Below, in pieces: positions 26,037 to 34,069 of a stretch of DNA of 64,000 nt. Each line of letters opens with the position of its first letter. The stretch's first letter is position 1. The DNA is from Fictibacillus phosphorivorans (GTDB taxonomy: Bacteria > Bacillota > Bacilli > Bacillales > Fictibacillaceae). The position numbers and the translations under genes were made by a program. Where the stretch lies: the NCBI RefSeq assembly GCF_023715845.1, contig NZ_JAMBOR010000017.1, forward strand, positions 1 through 64,000. The letters run 5' to 3'. The notes below the pieces were generated by a model, which had not been told where the DNA came from, did no database searches, and worked only from the letters and a program-made list of their open reading frames with translations.

Positions 26037-26116
26037 TGGTTCACAGCGGGGTTTCCTGCTCATCGATAGCTGTTCACCCACTCTGCATCAGTACTCACCA
26101 ACAAAACACCCCAAAT

Positions 26117-27235
26117 TCACTGAAGAATCCCCGTCTTCTCAATGGCGACGTCAACTTTCGTATTAATCTTGATCTCTGGATACGCCTCTCTCCAATCGAT
26201 AGCTTTCCAAGCTTCCGGATCAGTTTCCTTTAACTTTCGACCGATTCCTAACACATCACAGTTCGCTTCTTGTGTTTGTTTCATGATCGCTTTGGATTTT
26301 TTCGTTAAATCCCGTGAGATTAATGTTTCTAACTCTTCCATCCGCTGATCGCTTATTTTCTCCGTTCTCGGGTACTGATGAATCATGACTTTAAGATCAA
26401 GATGAAGATCAACCACAGGCAACCCTGAACCATCTTTCTTCAAATCCATCTTCCGCTTTGCCTTCACCACGCGATAGCCAACTTGATTGTTTAGTTTCTT
26501 TTTGTCATCTAAATAGGTTTCTAGATCTACACGTTCTCCATACTTATCCATAAACAACAGAAGCAAGGAACTAGATTTTAGTGAAATCATCTTTCCAGAA
26601 TAGGAATTATCACTGATCAAACCAGCTCCTGAAACTGCGACCTTCTCTCCTTTTTTCTCAATGACTGGGAGGATGAAATCTTTGCCTTCTTCATTAAAAT
26701 AAGTAAATAGGATGTTCAAGTTTCCTATTGGTACGGTGGAGTTGCTTTCTGCCGCTTCGATGATTTCATACAAGCCAAAGGCGATCGGGTTTGTTCCGAT
26801 CTCTTTTAACGTAAAGAGTTCACCCGCTTCGCTGCCCTTTACAATGGCAACTTTGCTCCCCAGATAAGGATCAGGCAGTCTAAAGAAAAGATCGAGATAG
26901 GCATCTAAGTTTTTCTTTGCAAAACTTTCGCCGAACAGCACGATGCGGGATTTGGATGCGGTCAATGGCCCAGTATAATACGCCCTTAGTTCCCGGTAGG
27001 TATCTTCTAACGAATTGCCGGTAGCAGAAGAGATCTGATTTTTAAAGTCAAAAAAACCTGTGCCTTTTGGGATGATGTTCAGCACGACCATGGTGGACTT
27101 AATCTTCTTATCTTCTAGATCAAAACTTAACCCGTTCACCACTTCTTGTTCCACAATTAACCTTTGATCCCAGCAGCCTGTTAATAGAGGAAGAATGACC
27201 AGCAATACGCTTATTTTTCTAGTAACCTTCTTCAT
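26117..27235 (-). CDS. Spore germination lipoprotein, Ger(x)C family
   Basis: This 372-aa GerAC-type subunit of a nutrient germinant receptor is located on the outer face of the spore inner membrane. The signal peptide ends in the lipobox LLTGC (C21), followed by WDQRLI, and the C-terminal GerAC domain runs to the end. It is the last gene of a three-gene operon transcribed on the minus strand and overlaps the GerB-type gene by ATGA. The germinant recognised is unknown. Confidence 0.9.
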   Translation of the reverse strand: MKKVTRKISVLLVILPLLTGCWDQRLIVEQEVVNGLSFDLEDKKIKSTMVVLNIIPKGTGFFDFKNQISSATGNSLEDTYRELRAYYTGPLTASKSRIVLFGESFAKKNLDAYLDLFFRLPDPYLGSKVAIVKGSEAGELFTLKEIGTNPIAFGLYEIIEAAESNSTVPIGNLNILFTYFNEEGKDFILPVIEKKGEKVAVSGAGLISDNSYSGKMISLKSSSLLLLFMDKYGERVDLETYLDDKKKLNNQVGYRVVKAKRKMDLKKDGSGLPVVDLHLDLKVMIHQYPRTEKISDQRMEELETLISRDLTKKSKAIMKQTQEANCDVLGIGRKLKETDPEAWKAIDWREAYPEIKINTKVDVAIEKTGILQ

Positions 27236-28299
27236 GCTTTGATCCCCCTTACCTTTGCGATGATGAGCAGCAAAGCCGGAAAGATAAAGACAAAGATAAT
27301 ATTTAAATAGATCATGAAACTAGAAAGAGATTCTTTTATCGAATAGCTTACAGGCAGTAAACATAAGCCTAACAAAATGCCCGCAAGGAGATACACGCAT
27401 TTATTCCTCTGGATAGCAAATAAATTCTGTACGCCAAGGCTTGCATTATAGAGCTGAACGACAAGTGTGGTGGATATTGGCACGATCCAAAAGGAAAGGA
27501 AGATAATATCGATCCTTTCGACGAAATGAAAGGAAAGACCGCGAAACAGGTACAACAATGGCTCTTGGATCAAGCTGAATTGCGCGCCGCTGAAAGTAAT
27601 GACACACGTGATAAATAGGAATACATACAGCAGAACGGTGAATAGATTGGCAAACGTGAGAACCAGTAAACTTTTTTTCGGATTTTTGATGAATGGCATG
27701 ATGAATAGGATGATCTCGAAGCCAATGAGTGAAACGAATGCGTCAGGGCTTGCTTTTACGATCTCTGTAAAATCTTTTGACCCCATAGGCAGCATTCTTC
27801 CAAAGTGATTATCTTGTGGATAGACCATGAATAGCAAAATAATCAGGCCGATAAACAAAATGGAAAAAAAGAGAAACGTTCTTGAAATCGTAAGGATCTG
27901 TTCTTTCGCAATATAAGTTGTGGCGATCAGAAGCAATAAGATAATCGCCCATTTTGGTGTCCGGTGAAGGATCCAGGTGTTGATCACATCGGAAACAAGG
28001 ATCATGAGCAATAGGGAAAACGAAATAAAATACAGGATATACAGAATGTTTACGATTTTTCCTAAAAAAGTTCCGAGCAATCTATGGTTGAGTTCATAGA
28101 ACGTTTCCTTCGGTGACGTTCTGCTTAATGCGACAAGGATAATCAAGATTCCCTGTGCCAAAACACCCGCGACGAGCAGGGACATCCAGCCGTCCTGCTG
28201 GACATCGTTGTATAGGATATAAGGCAGGCCAAGAATTCCGATCCCGACTTGCGCTTGTATGATTAAGAAAAATAAATTCTTATTCGAGAGCATTCGCAT
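27232..28299 (-). CDS. Spore germination permease-like protein, GerAB family
   Basis: This 355-aa membrane protein has about ten transmembrane segments and belongs to the APC-superfamily GerAB subunits, which bind the germinant. The N-terminus FLIIQAQVGIGILGLPYILY is typical. The start is placed at 28299 (MRMLSNKN; 28293 is an alternative) because the frame further upstream lies inside the GerA-type gene and has no ribosome site. It overlaps the GerA-type gene by about 20 bp, so the operon is tightly coupled. Confidence 0.88.
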   Translation of the reverse strand: MRMLSNKNLFFLIIQAQVGIGILGLPYILYNDVQQDGWMSLLVAGVLAQGILIILVALSRTSPKETFYELNHRLLGTFLGKIVNILYILYFISFSLLLMILVSDVINTWILHRTPKWAIILLLLIATTYIAKEQILTISRTFLFFSILFIGLIILLFMVYPQDNHFGRMLPMGSKDFTEIVKASPDAFVSLIGFEIILFIMPFIKNPKKSLLVLTFANLFTVLLYVFLFITCVITFSGAQFSLIQEPLLYLFRGLSFHFVERIDIIFLSFWIVPISTTLVVQLYNASLGVQNLFAIQRNKCVYLLAGILLGLCLLPVSYSIKESLSSFMIYLNIIFVFIFPALLLIIAKVRGIKA

Positions 28300-29677
28300 C
28301 CTGACCCTTTCCGTTTTTTCTCGAGAAAAATGATTGAATGATATTTGGTGCCTCCACATAAGCTTTCCCGGCAGAAGTCAGCTTCACAAGGTGTGTCGTG
28401 TACACCATCAAACCGAACGCAATTCCAATAAAACCAAACATGGCGGCTAAGAAAATTAAAGGGAAGCTCATGAGCCTCATGCTTGTACTCATTTCTCCGT
28501 TCGGAATGATAAAGGATGAGACTGCTGTGATCGCAATGACGACGACCATCGTGTTAGAAATGAAATTCGTCTGAACAATCGCAGAACCGATGACGATCGC
28601 CCCTACCGTACCAATTGTTTGGGCAACAGCTGACGGCAGCCTGACCGATGCTTCCTTCAGAAGTTCCAACACAATCTGCATCATGATTGCTTCAACAAAA
28701 GGATGAAACGGGACATTCAGTACAGAGAGCTTCAGTGTATAAAATGTACTAACCGGCAAGATCGAGGAATGATACGCATTAACAGCGATATAAAACGCCG
28801 GTAGTGTGACCGACAAGATAAAAGCCAGCAATCGTAAGCAATAATAGAAAAAGTTCACAAACCAGCGCGAGTTATAATCTTCTGGACTTCGTAAAAATGA
28901 ATAAAAGGAGATCGGTGTAACTAACGCAGAAGGTTCATGGTTCAGGAAAATCACCGTATTCCCATTCAAGAGATTAAAGACTGCCCGATCCGGTCTTTCC
29001 GTTCGTAACGATTGCGGAAAGGGTGAATAGGGGAAATCTTCAAGCGTCTCTTGGATCTGTCGGGAGTTAAGGAGATCATTATCCTTTATTTTATCTAGCC
29101 TGCTCTTAATCGATTGAAGAACATTCGGATTTACTTTTGAATCCAAATAACAAATTGCAACTTGGACATTCGTTTCCGGTCCATACGTGTGATACTCCAC
29201 TTTGAAGTCAGGTGTACGGAGACGTTTCCGAAGCAACGAGATATTCGTAGCTGCGCTTTCTACAAAGCTATCATGCGCACCCATCGTTACTTTTTCATTC
29301 ACTGATTCCTCAACAGAGCGGTTTTCATCCGCTGATGTCGTAATGGAATAGGCGATGTTGCTGTTTTCCGTCAGTAGAATGGAGTTCCCTTCCGCGAGCG
29401 AGGTGCTGATGTCTTTAAACGTGGTCATGATCGAAAATTGGATAGCCCCCAGCGTTTTCTCAATACTATCGGATTCTTGTTTGTTGATCGGATTGATAAT
29501 ATGAAGTTCAATGGATTCTTTATCCGTGATCGTATCCAAATACAGAATGAACAACGTTTTATCATGAAACATTAACTTTCTTCGTTTGAGGTCCGCCGTC
29601 AGCTTCATTTTTTCATCTATTATTTTTAAGTTTTCCGTTAGGTCAGAACTGAGAAATTCATCATGAGATTCAGCCAT
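28280..29677 (-). CDS. Spore germination protein, GerAA family
   Basis: This 465-aa GerAA-type subunit has a long hydrophilic N-terminal domain (about 1-275) and a C-terminal membrane domain with about five segments, including PFHPFVEAIMMQIVLELLKEA and AVAQTIGTVGAIVIG, which are characteristic. The start at 29677 (MAESHDEF) follows an AAAGAAGATGG site; the open frame further upstream lacks one. It is the first gene of the operon. With the B and C subunits it would form one complete receptor. The proteins are made in the forespore. Confidence 0.9.
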   Translation of the reverse strand: MAESHDEFLSSDLTENLKIIDEKMKLTADLKRRKLMFHDKTLFILYLDTITDKESIELHIINPINKQESDSIEKTLGAIQFSIMTTFKDISTSLAEGNSILLTENSNIAYSITTSADENRSVEESVNEKVTMGAHDSFVESAATNISLLRKRLRTPDFKVEYHTYGPETNVQVAICYLDSKVNPNVLQSIKSRLDKIKDNDLLNSRQIQETLEDFPYSPFPQSLRTERPDRAVFNLLNGNTVIFLNHEPSALVTPISFYSFLRSPEDYNSRWFVNFFYYCLRLLAFILSVTLPAFYIAVNAYHSSILPVSTFYTLKLSVLNVPFHPFVEAIMMQIVLELLKEASVRLPSAVAQTIGTVGAIVIGSAIVQTNFISNTMVVVIAITAVSSFIIPNGEMSTSMRLMSFPLIFLAAMFGFIGIAFGLMVYTTHLVKLTSAGKAYVEAPNIIQSFFSRKNGKGQDANALE

Positions 29678-29707
29678 TGGCAACCATCTTCTTTCTATAA
29701 AAGTCGA

Positions 29708-29714
29708 TAGTATG
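29708..29714 (-). promoter_or_regulatory. Possible sigma-G -10 element of the ger operon
   Basis: Read on the minus strand, CATACTA lies about 30 bp before the GerA-type start and matches the -10 box of sigma-G/sigma-F forespore promoters. The -35 region at the proper distance fits poorly, so the call rests on the -10 box and on the expectation that ger operons are sigma-G controlled. Confidence 0.35.
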
Positions 29715-29791
29715 CAGTATAGACGTGAATCCAGGTGAATATTCGATTCAAAAAGGGGAGAATGCCACTGGAGGAGCACCTTTTTGGACGT

Positions 29792-29936
29792 GTTTGAGCG
29801 AAAAAAGGGTGTTTTGAGCGTAACTCGCGGATTTTGAGCGGTACTCGGGAATTCTGAGCGAAGATCGGTGATTCTGAGCGTAGCTGGAGATTTTTGAGCG
29901 AACGTGTAACAGATTAAAAAAACACGTACCGTAAAA
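29792..29936 (+). repeat. GAGCG array copy 2: six 20-bp units with hairpin tail
   Basis: GAGCG cores begin at 29796, 29816, 29836, 29856, 29876 and 29896, exactly 20 bp apart. The tail (29901-29936) is identical to that of copy 1 and has the same orientation. It lies upstream of the ger operon, so copies 1 and 2 bracket the operon as direct repeats about 3.9 kb apart. The rest of 29937-30018 shows nothing recognisable. Confidence 0.85.
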
Positions 29937-30018
29937 ACGTAATACGCAACAGAGGTTCAATCAAAAAACAAACATCACATAAAAAAAGAACAACTAAAAA
30001 TGATTTAGTTGTCCCATC

Positions 30019-30460
30019 TTATATGTAGGTTACCCCGACTTGATGCATATTCTTTAGTACCTCAAACGCCAGTGCATAATACTGGCTCGCTTGTTTGTAC
30101 TTTTGCTGGTTCTCAAAGTGTTTTGCGAGAATCGGATAATAGTCGGCGAGGTGAATCCATTCAGGAAATGAAGCTCGAATCCGCGGTTTAGCGAGTCAGC
30201 TTGAACTTGGTCCAGCCACGAATCGATGAGTGCTAACCCTTTTTCAGGTTGATCGGCCTTTTCATATGCCTTTATAAGTGCAAAGATTGTCATGATTTTT
30301 CCGGAAAGAGGGTCTTCTTCATTTGCAGCCAAACTCTTGGAATAGAGTTCGATCGCTTGCTCTGTGTCTCCTTTTTGAGTGGCGACGCTTCCTAAGTTGT
30401 GATAGATCACATCGTGTAAAACATGGTCATTAAACGTGTTTGCAAAGCGGTAATAGTTAA
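30019..30460 (-). pseudogene. TPR-protein remnant (frameshifted, N-terminus missing)
   Basis: The minus strand encodes tetratricopeptide-like segments such as YHNLGSVATQKGDTEQAIEL and IFALIKAYEKADQPEKGLAL. Near 30180 the frame breaks. The continuation with TPR character (FPEWIHLADYYPILAKHF, then a C-terminus ending GVTYI) is in another frame and stops at 30019-30021. Upstream the coding sense extends to about 30460 (INYYRFANTFND) without a start codon or helix-turn-helix. It looks like the C-terminal end of a HTH-TPR or Rap/NprR-type regulator that has been truncated and frameshifted. Confidence 0.6.
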
Positions 30461-30604
30461 TAAGGAAGCAATTATCATTCGATGTTGGGAAACAATGACC
30501 ATTTTCACAGAATTAGGACCCGTTTATCCGCAATGTTTCCCAATTTTCTTAGCACTTCTTTTAGGTATAATTATCGATGACAACGAACAGCTAAGGTGAT
30601 AATC

Positions 30605-30766
30605 ATGCATATTGAAAAAGGAAATATTGTGAACTATGAGAATGAACCTCATATGATTGTTCACGTGTATACATCCGATTATGTAGAAATCAGAAAAGTA
30701 GGGGAAAGGTTTATTTCGCGTGTGATTTTGGTGCACAAGTCGAAAGTGACCGAACCACACGAATAA
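30605..30766 (+). CDS. Small hypothetical protein, 53 aa
   Basis: This short frame encodes a 53-aa protein starting MHIEKGNIVNYENEPHMIV, rich in beta-strand residues (HVYTSDYVEIRKVGERF) and ending KVTEPHE. AAGGTGAT stands six bases before the ATG and a TATAAT lies at 30566-30571, so it has the signals of a real gene. Its alternating hydrophobic pattern suggests a small beta-barrel, but no family is recognised. The following stretch 30767-30998 shows only a short direct repeat of CTGGAAAAGGT and no gene. Confidence 0.55.
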   Translation: MHIEKGNIVNYENEPHMIVHVYTSDYVEIRKVGERFISRVILVHKSKVTEPHE

Positions 30767-30998
30767 TCTCTACAAATTTATAACAGCTGGAAAAGGTAGA
30801 GGATGACCTGGAAAAGGTTGTTCTCTTATTTGTTTTTTCCACTATACCGTCAAAAAACATAATAAAAATGAACTGGCATCTGGTCCACTTCATTGTGCGA
30901 GGGTGCTATTCATTTGGCAGGGCTTATGTACACTTTTTCACAATCCAGGGTAAAAAGAAAACCAAAGGTGAAGCTAGTAATCTATTTTTTCTATGTGT

Positions 30999-31328
30999 TT
31001 ACTCGAGGGTGTTCAGTTGATCTTCGCGTGCCTTTTGGCTCAGTTCGTTTGAATAATTGATGGCGTCATGTATGGATGCAAAGTGCTGTGACGAGAAGTA
31101 GGGTGACGTGTAGCAGTTTACTTTTTTAGAATCAGATGGATAAATGAGAACTTTCCAGTGGTAAACGTCCGGCTGCTTTTCTGAGCCTTCCATCGCGATA
31201 AGCCAGTGTGTGGATTCTTCGACTGAAGCATTTTCTCCTGCTTTCTGCAAAAGAGCTGCTCTGTCATTCTCTCCGATAAGAATGAGACCCTTCTGGTAAA
31301 ACTCCCTCATGTTCGGATATCCGCTCAT
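30999..31328 (-). CDS. Hypothetical protein, 109 aa
   Basis: This is a soluble, mildly acidic 109-aa protein of no recognised family. Segments such as THWLIAMEGSEKQPDVYHWK suggest an alpha/beta fold, and the C-terminus is helical and charged. The start at 31328 (MSGYPNMREF) follows a GGGAGAG ribosome site; the open frame reaching 31385 has no such site. It has no membrane segment or signal peptide and no co-directional partner close enough for an operon. Confidence 0.6.
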   Translation of the reverse strand: MSGYPNMREFYQKGLILIGENDRAALLQKAGENASVEESTHWLIAMEGSEKQPDVYHWKVLIYPSDSKKVNCYTSPYFSSQHFASIHDAINYSNELSQKAREDQLNTLE

Positions 31329-31478
31329 ATGCTCTCTCCCTTCAAAACATGATTTGTCCATTTCTTTCGGTAATGGCTTAACCATATTTCTTGTATTAAC
31401 TCATTGTATGCAGGGAAAGGGAGGATGATGATAGGAGGATTTGGAAAGGGGAGCCTATTTTTTATAGCGTGATGTGGG

Positions 31479-31620
31479 TTTTACGGTACGTGTTCTTTTA
31501 TTTGTTACACGTTCGCTCAGAATCTTTGAGTTACGCTCAAAAACGTCGAGCTACGCTCAAAAATTCAATTCTACGCTCAGAATACCCCCACTTTCGCTCA
31601 AATTACCTTATCTTCGCTCA
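31479..31620 (-). repeat. GAGCG array copy 3 (inverted): six units with hairpin tail
   Basis: CGCTC, the complement of the core, begins at 31514, 31534, 31554, 31574, 31595 and 31615. The tail (31479-31513) keeps the ACGTGT/ACACGT arms and the ACCGTAAAA end of copies 1 and 2 but differs in the loop. The array has the opposite orientation to the other two. Together with the hairpin at 31670 it fills the gene-free stretch 31329-31803. Confidence 0.85.
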
Positions 31621-31669
31621 GAATCCTTCATTTTCATAGGAGAGGGTTAAAAAACCATCTGTAAAAAAG

Positions 31670-31756
31670 AAAAAACTGACTCTTGATGAGCATATCACCT
31701 TGAACTGTATCCCGGTATTCGGGATACAGTTCAATCACCTTTGAAGTCAGTTTTTT
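31670..31756. terminator. Nested two-stem terminator after the permease gene
   Basis: An outer stem AAAAAACTGACT (31670-31681) with AGTCAGTTTTTT (31745-31756) encloses a 15-bp perfect inner stem of TTGAACTGTATCCCG (31700-31714) and its complement (31720-31734). The T-runs allow termination in both directions. It lies downstream of the minus-strand permease operon. Confidence 0.75.
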
Positions 31757-31803
31757 CTATTATTTTCTTGGAGCAGCAGCGGCATCTGGCTTTCTAGCTT
31801 AAC

Positions 31804-33231
31804 CTAGATTCCTATCTTCTTTTTTAAACCTTCATCTTCACGATCGGGTTCTGCCTCCAGTTCATCAAACACGCCGAACTCCTCTTCGATCGGAAGAAGT
31901 TTGTGTCGTCCGACCGCGAAATAATAAACCGTTCCCGCCCCATAAATGAAGAGCAGTACGCCGAGTAGAGGCACTTCCATTCCAAATAGCGGCAAGGATT
32001 GATTTAACACGGTGTAATAGATCACGCAGAAAAGCGAGATCACACCGAGAACGATCGCTACCCCAGGGACGAGCGGGTAATATACTTTAAAGGGACGGTG
32101 CAGGTTGGGTTCTTTTTTTCTTAAGATAAACAGAGAAACCAAGCTTAAGCAATACATCATCGCAGCACCAAATACCGCTAGAACGATGAGCATGTCGGCA
32201 AATGTGGCGTTTGCTGCTGCAATGACACCGATTCCCCCAGGGAGGAGAAGTCCCCACGTTGGAATATGGCGCTTTGATAATCGTGATAAAAATTTCGGCA
32301 GGTACCCAGCGCGAGACAGAGCGAACGTCTGGCGAGAATAGCCGATGATGATGCCGTGAAGACTGGCGATCAACCCGGCAAGTCCAATAATCGCGACTAA
32401 CTTAGGAAGGTAGTGACCTTCACCATAGACGGAAGCGAGCGCTTGTGGAAGCGGGTTATCGGCAGGCTGTCCGACACCGCCGCCAAGTCCGGCCGTGATG
32501 AAGAGTGTTCCGACCGTACATATGGCAAGTGTTAAAATGCCGGCGATGAAGCCTTTCGGGATGTCTCTTTTTGGATTACGTACTTCTTCAGCCGCCATTG
32601 CACCGCCTTCAACTGCGAGATAGAACCAGATCGCAAAGGGAATCGCCATCCAGATCCCGGTCAAACCGTTCGGTAGGGCATTCTCGTTAAAAATATAATC
32701 TAGCTTTACGTGTGTGGATCCGGCCGCATAATAAATAGCGAGCCCAACAAGAGCGATAATGGTGGCTACTAACTCGATCAACGCGGCACCTTTTACACCG
32801 ATCATGTTGATTAAAATGAAGAAAACAAACACAGCCACCGTCGCATACACCGGGTTGATCGCCGGAATGAGAAAGTTGATGTACGCCCCGGTCGCAACGG
32901 CGATGGCGGGTGGAGCGAACACAAACTCGATGAGCACCGAGATCCCCGTCATAAAACCAGCATAGGGTCCCATCGCCCGCCTGGCATAAGCGGAAGGCCC
33001 GCCGGCATGGGGGATGGAGGTCGAAAGCTCAGAATAGCTGAAAATAAAAGCCGTGTAAAAGATCGTGATGAAGATGGCGGCACCCATTAAACCGAGCGTT
33101 CCGCCTTGCTCGAACCCGTAGTTCCAGCCGAAGTACTGACCTGAGATGACCATACCCACGGCGATCGCCCACAGATGAATCGGCTTTAACGCTTTTTGAA
33201 GGCGTTGCTTATCGTGATTAACTTCCCCCAA
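31804..33231 (-). CDS. eat: Ethanolamine permease-type APC transporter
   Basis: This 475-aa amino acid-polyamine-organocation (APC) permease has about twelve membrane segments. It resembles the ethanolamine permease family, with LWAIAVGMVISGQYFGWNYG near the start, IPHAGGPSAYARRAMGP and VEGGAMAAEEVRNPKRDIP. TTG 33231 is the likely start because AAAGGAG stands eight bases before it; the frame is open to a TTG at 33249 that overlaps the site. It closes a minus-strand operon with SDR, GS-like ligase and aldehyde dehydrogenase genes, so ethanolamine or a related amine is the likely substrate. Confidence 0.8.
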   Translation of the reverse strand: MGEVNHDKQRLQKALKPIHLWAIAVGMVISGQYFGWNYGFEQGGTLGLMGAAIFITIFYTAFIFSYSELSTSIPHAGGPSAYARRAMGPYAGFMTGISVLIEFVFAPPAIAVATGAYINFLIPAINPVYATVAVFVFFILINMIGVKGAALIELVATIIALVGLAIYYAAGSTHVKLDYIFNENALPNGLTGIWMAIPFAIWFYLAVEGGAMAAEEVRNPKRDIPKGFIAGILTLAICTVGTLFITAGLGGGVGQPADNPLPQALASVYGEGHYLPKLVAIIGLAGLIASLHGIIIGYSRQTFALSRAGYLPKFLSRLSKRHIPTWGLLLPGGIGVIAAANATFADMLIVLAVFGAAMMYCLSLVSLFILRKKEPNLHRPFKVYYPLVPGVAIVLGVISLFCVIYYTVLNQSLPLFGMEVPLLGVLLFIYGAGTVYYFAVGRHKLLPIEEEFGVFDELEAEPDREDEGLKKKIGI

Positions 33232-33270
33232 TCTAAACACTCCTTTCAAATTTAAGTTCTTTATCGGACA

Positions 33271-34038
33271 TTAAAAATAGTTAGACGTGATCCCGCCGTC
33301 GATGTTCAAGAGTGCTCCGTTTGTCCAATCGGATTCGTCAGATGCTAAATAGATCGCCGCGTACACGATATCTTCTGGTTTTCCGAATCGGCCAGCCGGC
33401 TGACGAGATAAGCGTACTTTCTTAGCTTCCTCATCTTTTACCAACCATTCCATCAATAGAGGCGTTTCGATCGGTCCCGGGCAGATCGAATTCGTTCGGA
33501 TACCTTCCGGGCGGAACTGGATCGCAAGTGATTTTGTTAGAGCATTAACTGCACCCTTTGAAGCGGTATAGGCGTCTTGTGGAACACTGCAGCCGAGGAA
33601 TGCAACAAAGCTCGCGATGTTGATGATCGATCCTGACTGGTTCTTCTGCATTTCCGGAATCACATACTTGCACATAAAATAGATGCCTTTTACGTTCACG
33701 TTCATGACCAGATCCCACGCCTCTTCGGGTGTATCGATCACAGAGTGGTCCTCAGCGATCATAACGCCGGCGTTGTTATAGAGGACATCGATTCTTCCGT
33801 ATTTTTCTACGGTATCATCGACTGCTTTTTTGACACTTTTTTCGTTAGTGACGTTGCAATTGAAGTAAGTTGCGTCGCCGCCTGCTTGACGAATGGCTTC
33901 AGCGGCTTCTGTACCACTTTTTTCATTCATCTCAAAAACGGCAACTTTTGCGCCTTCCTTTGCGAACATTTCAGCAGCGGTTCTTCCCATTCCGCCGCCG
34001 GCCCCTGTTATGATGCATACTTTGTCTTTTAGTCTCAT
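33271..34038 (-). CDS. Short-chain dehydrogenase/reductase (SDR)
   Basis: This 255-aa classical SDR has the nucleotide motif TGAGGGMG (11-18), NNAG (88-91), and the catalytic S143, Y157 and K161 in YTASK. The C-terminal GALLNIDGG is typical. The pattern VFEMNE after the second strand, with an acidic residue, favours NAD. It probably oxidises or reduces an alcohol/aldehyde intermediate of the amine pathway. It is co-transcribed with the permease and ligase genes (32-40 bp gaps). Confidence 0.85.
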   Translation of the reverse strand: MRLKDKVCIITGAGGGMGRTAAEMFAKEGAKVAVFEMNEKSGTEAAEAIRQAGGDATYFNCNVTNEKSVKKAVDDTVEKYGRIDVLYNNAGVMIAEDHSVIDTPEEAWDLVMNVNVKGIYFMCKYVIPEMQKNQSGSIINIASFVAFLGCSVPQDAYTASKGAVNALTKSLAIQFRPEGIRTNSICPGPIETPLLMEWLVKDEEAKKVRLSRQPAGRFGKPEDIVYAAIYLASDESDWTNGALLNIDGGITSNYF

Positions 34039-34069
34039 CTAAAGTTCCTCCTCTAGTTCAAAAAATCGA

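Noticed and set aside
25818-26081. Minus-strand open frame of 87 codons within repeat copy 1
   Set aside because: It is the translation of the 20-bp-period array; a similar frame at 29748-29960 encodes the same tail peptide because the DNA is repeated. No ribosome site or conserved coding sense was seen.
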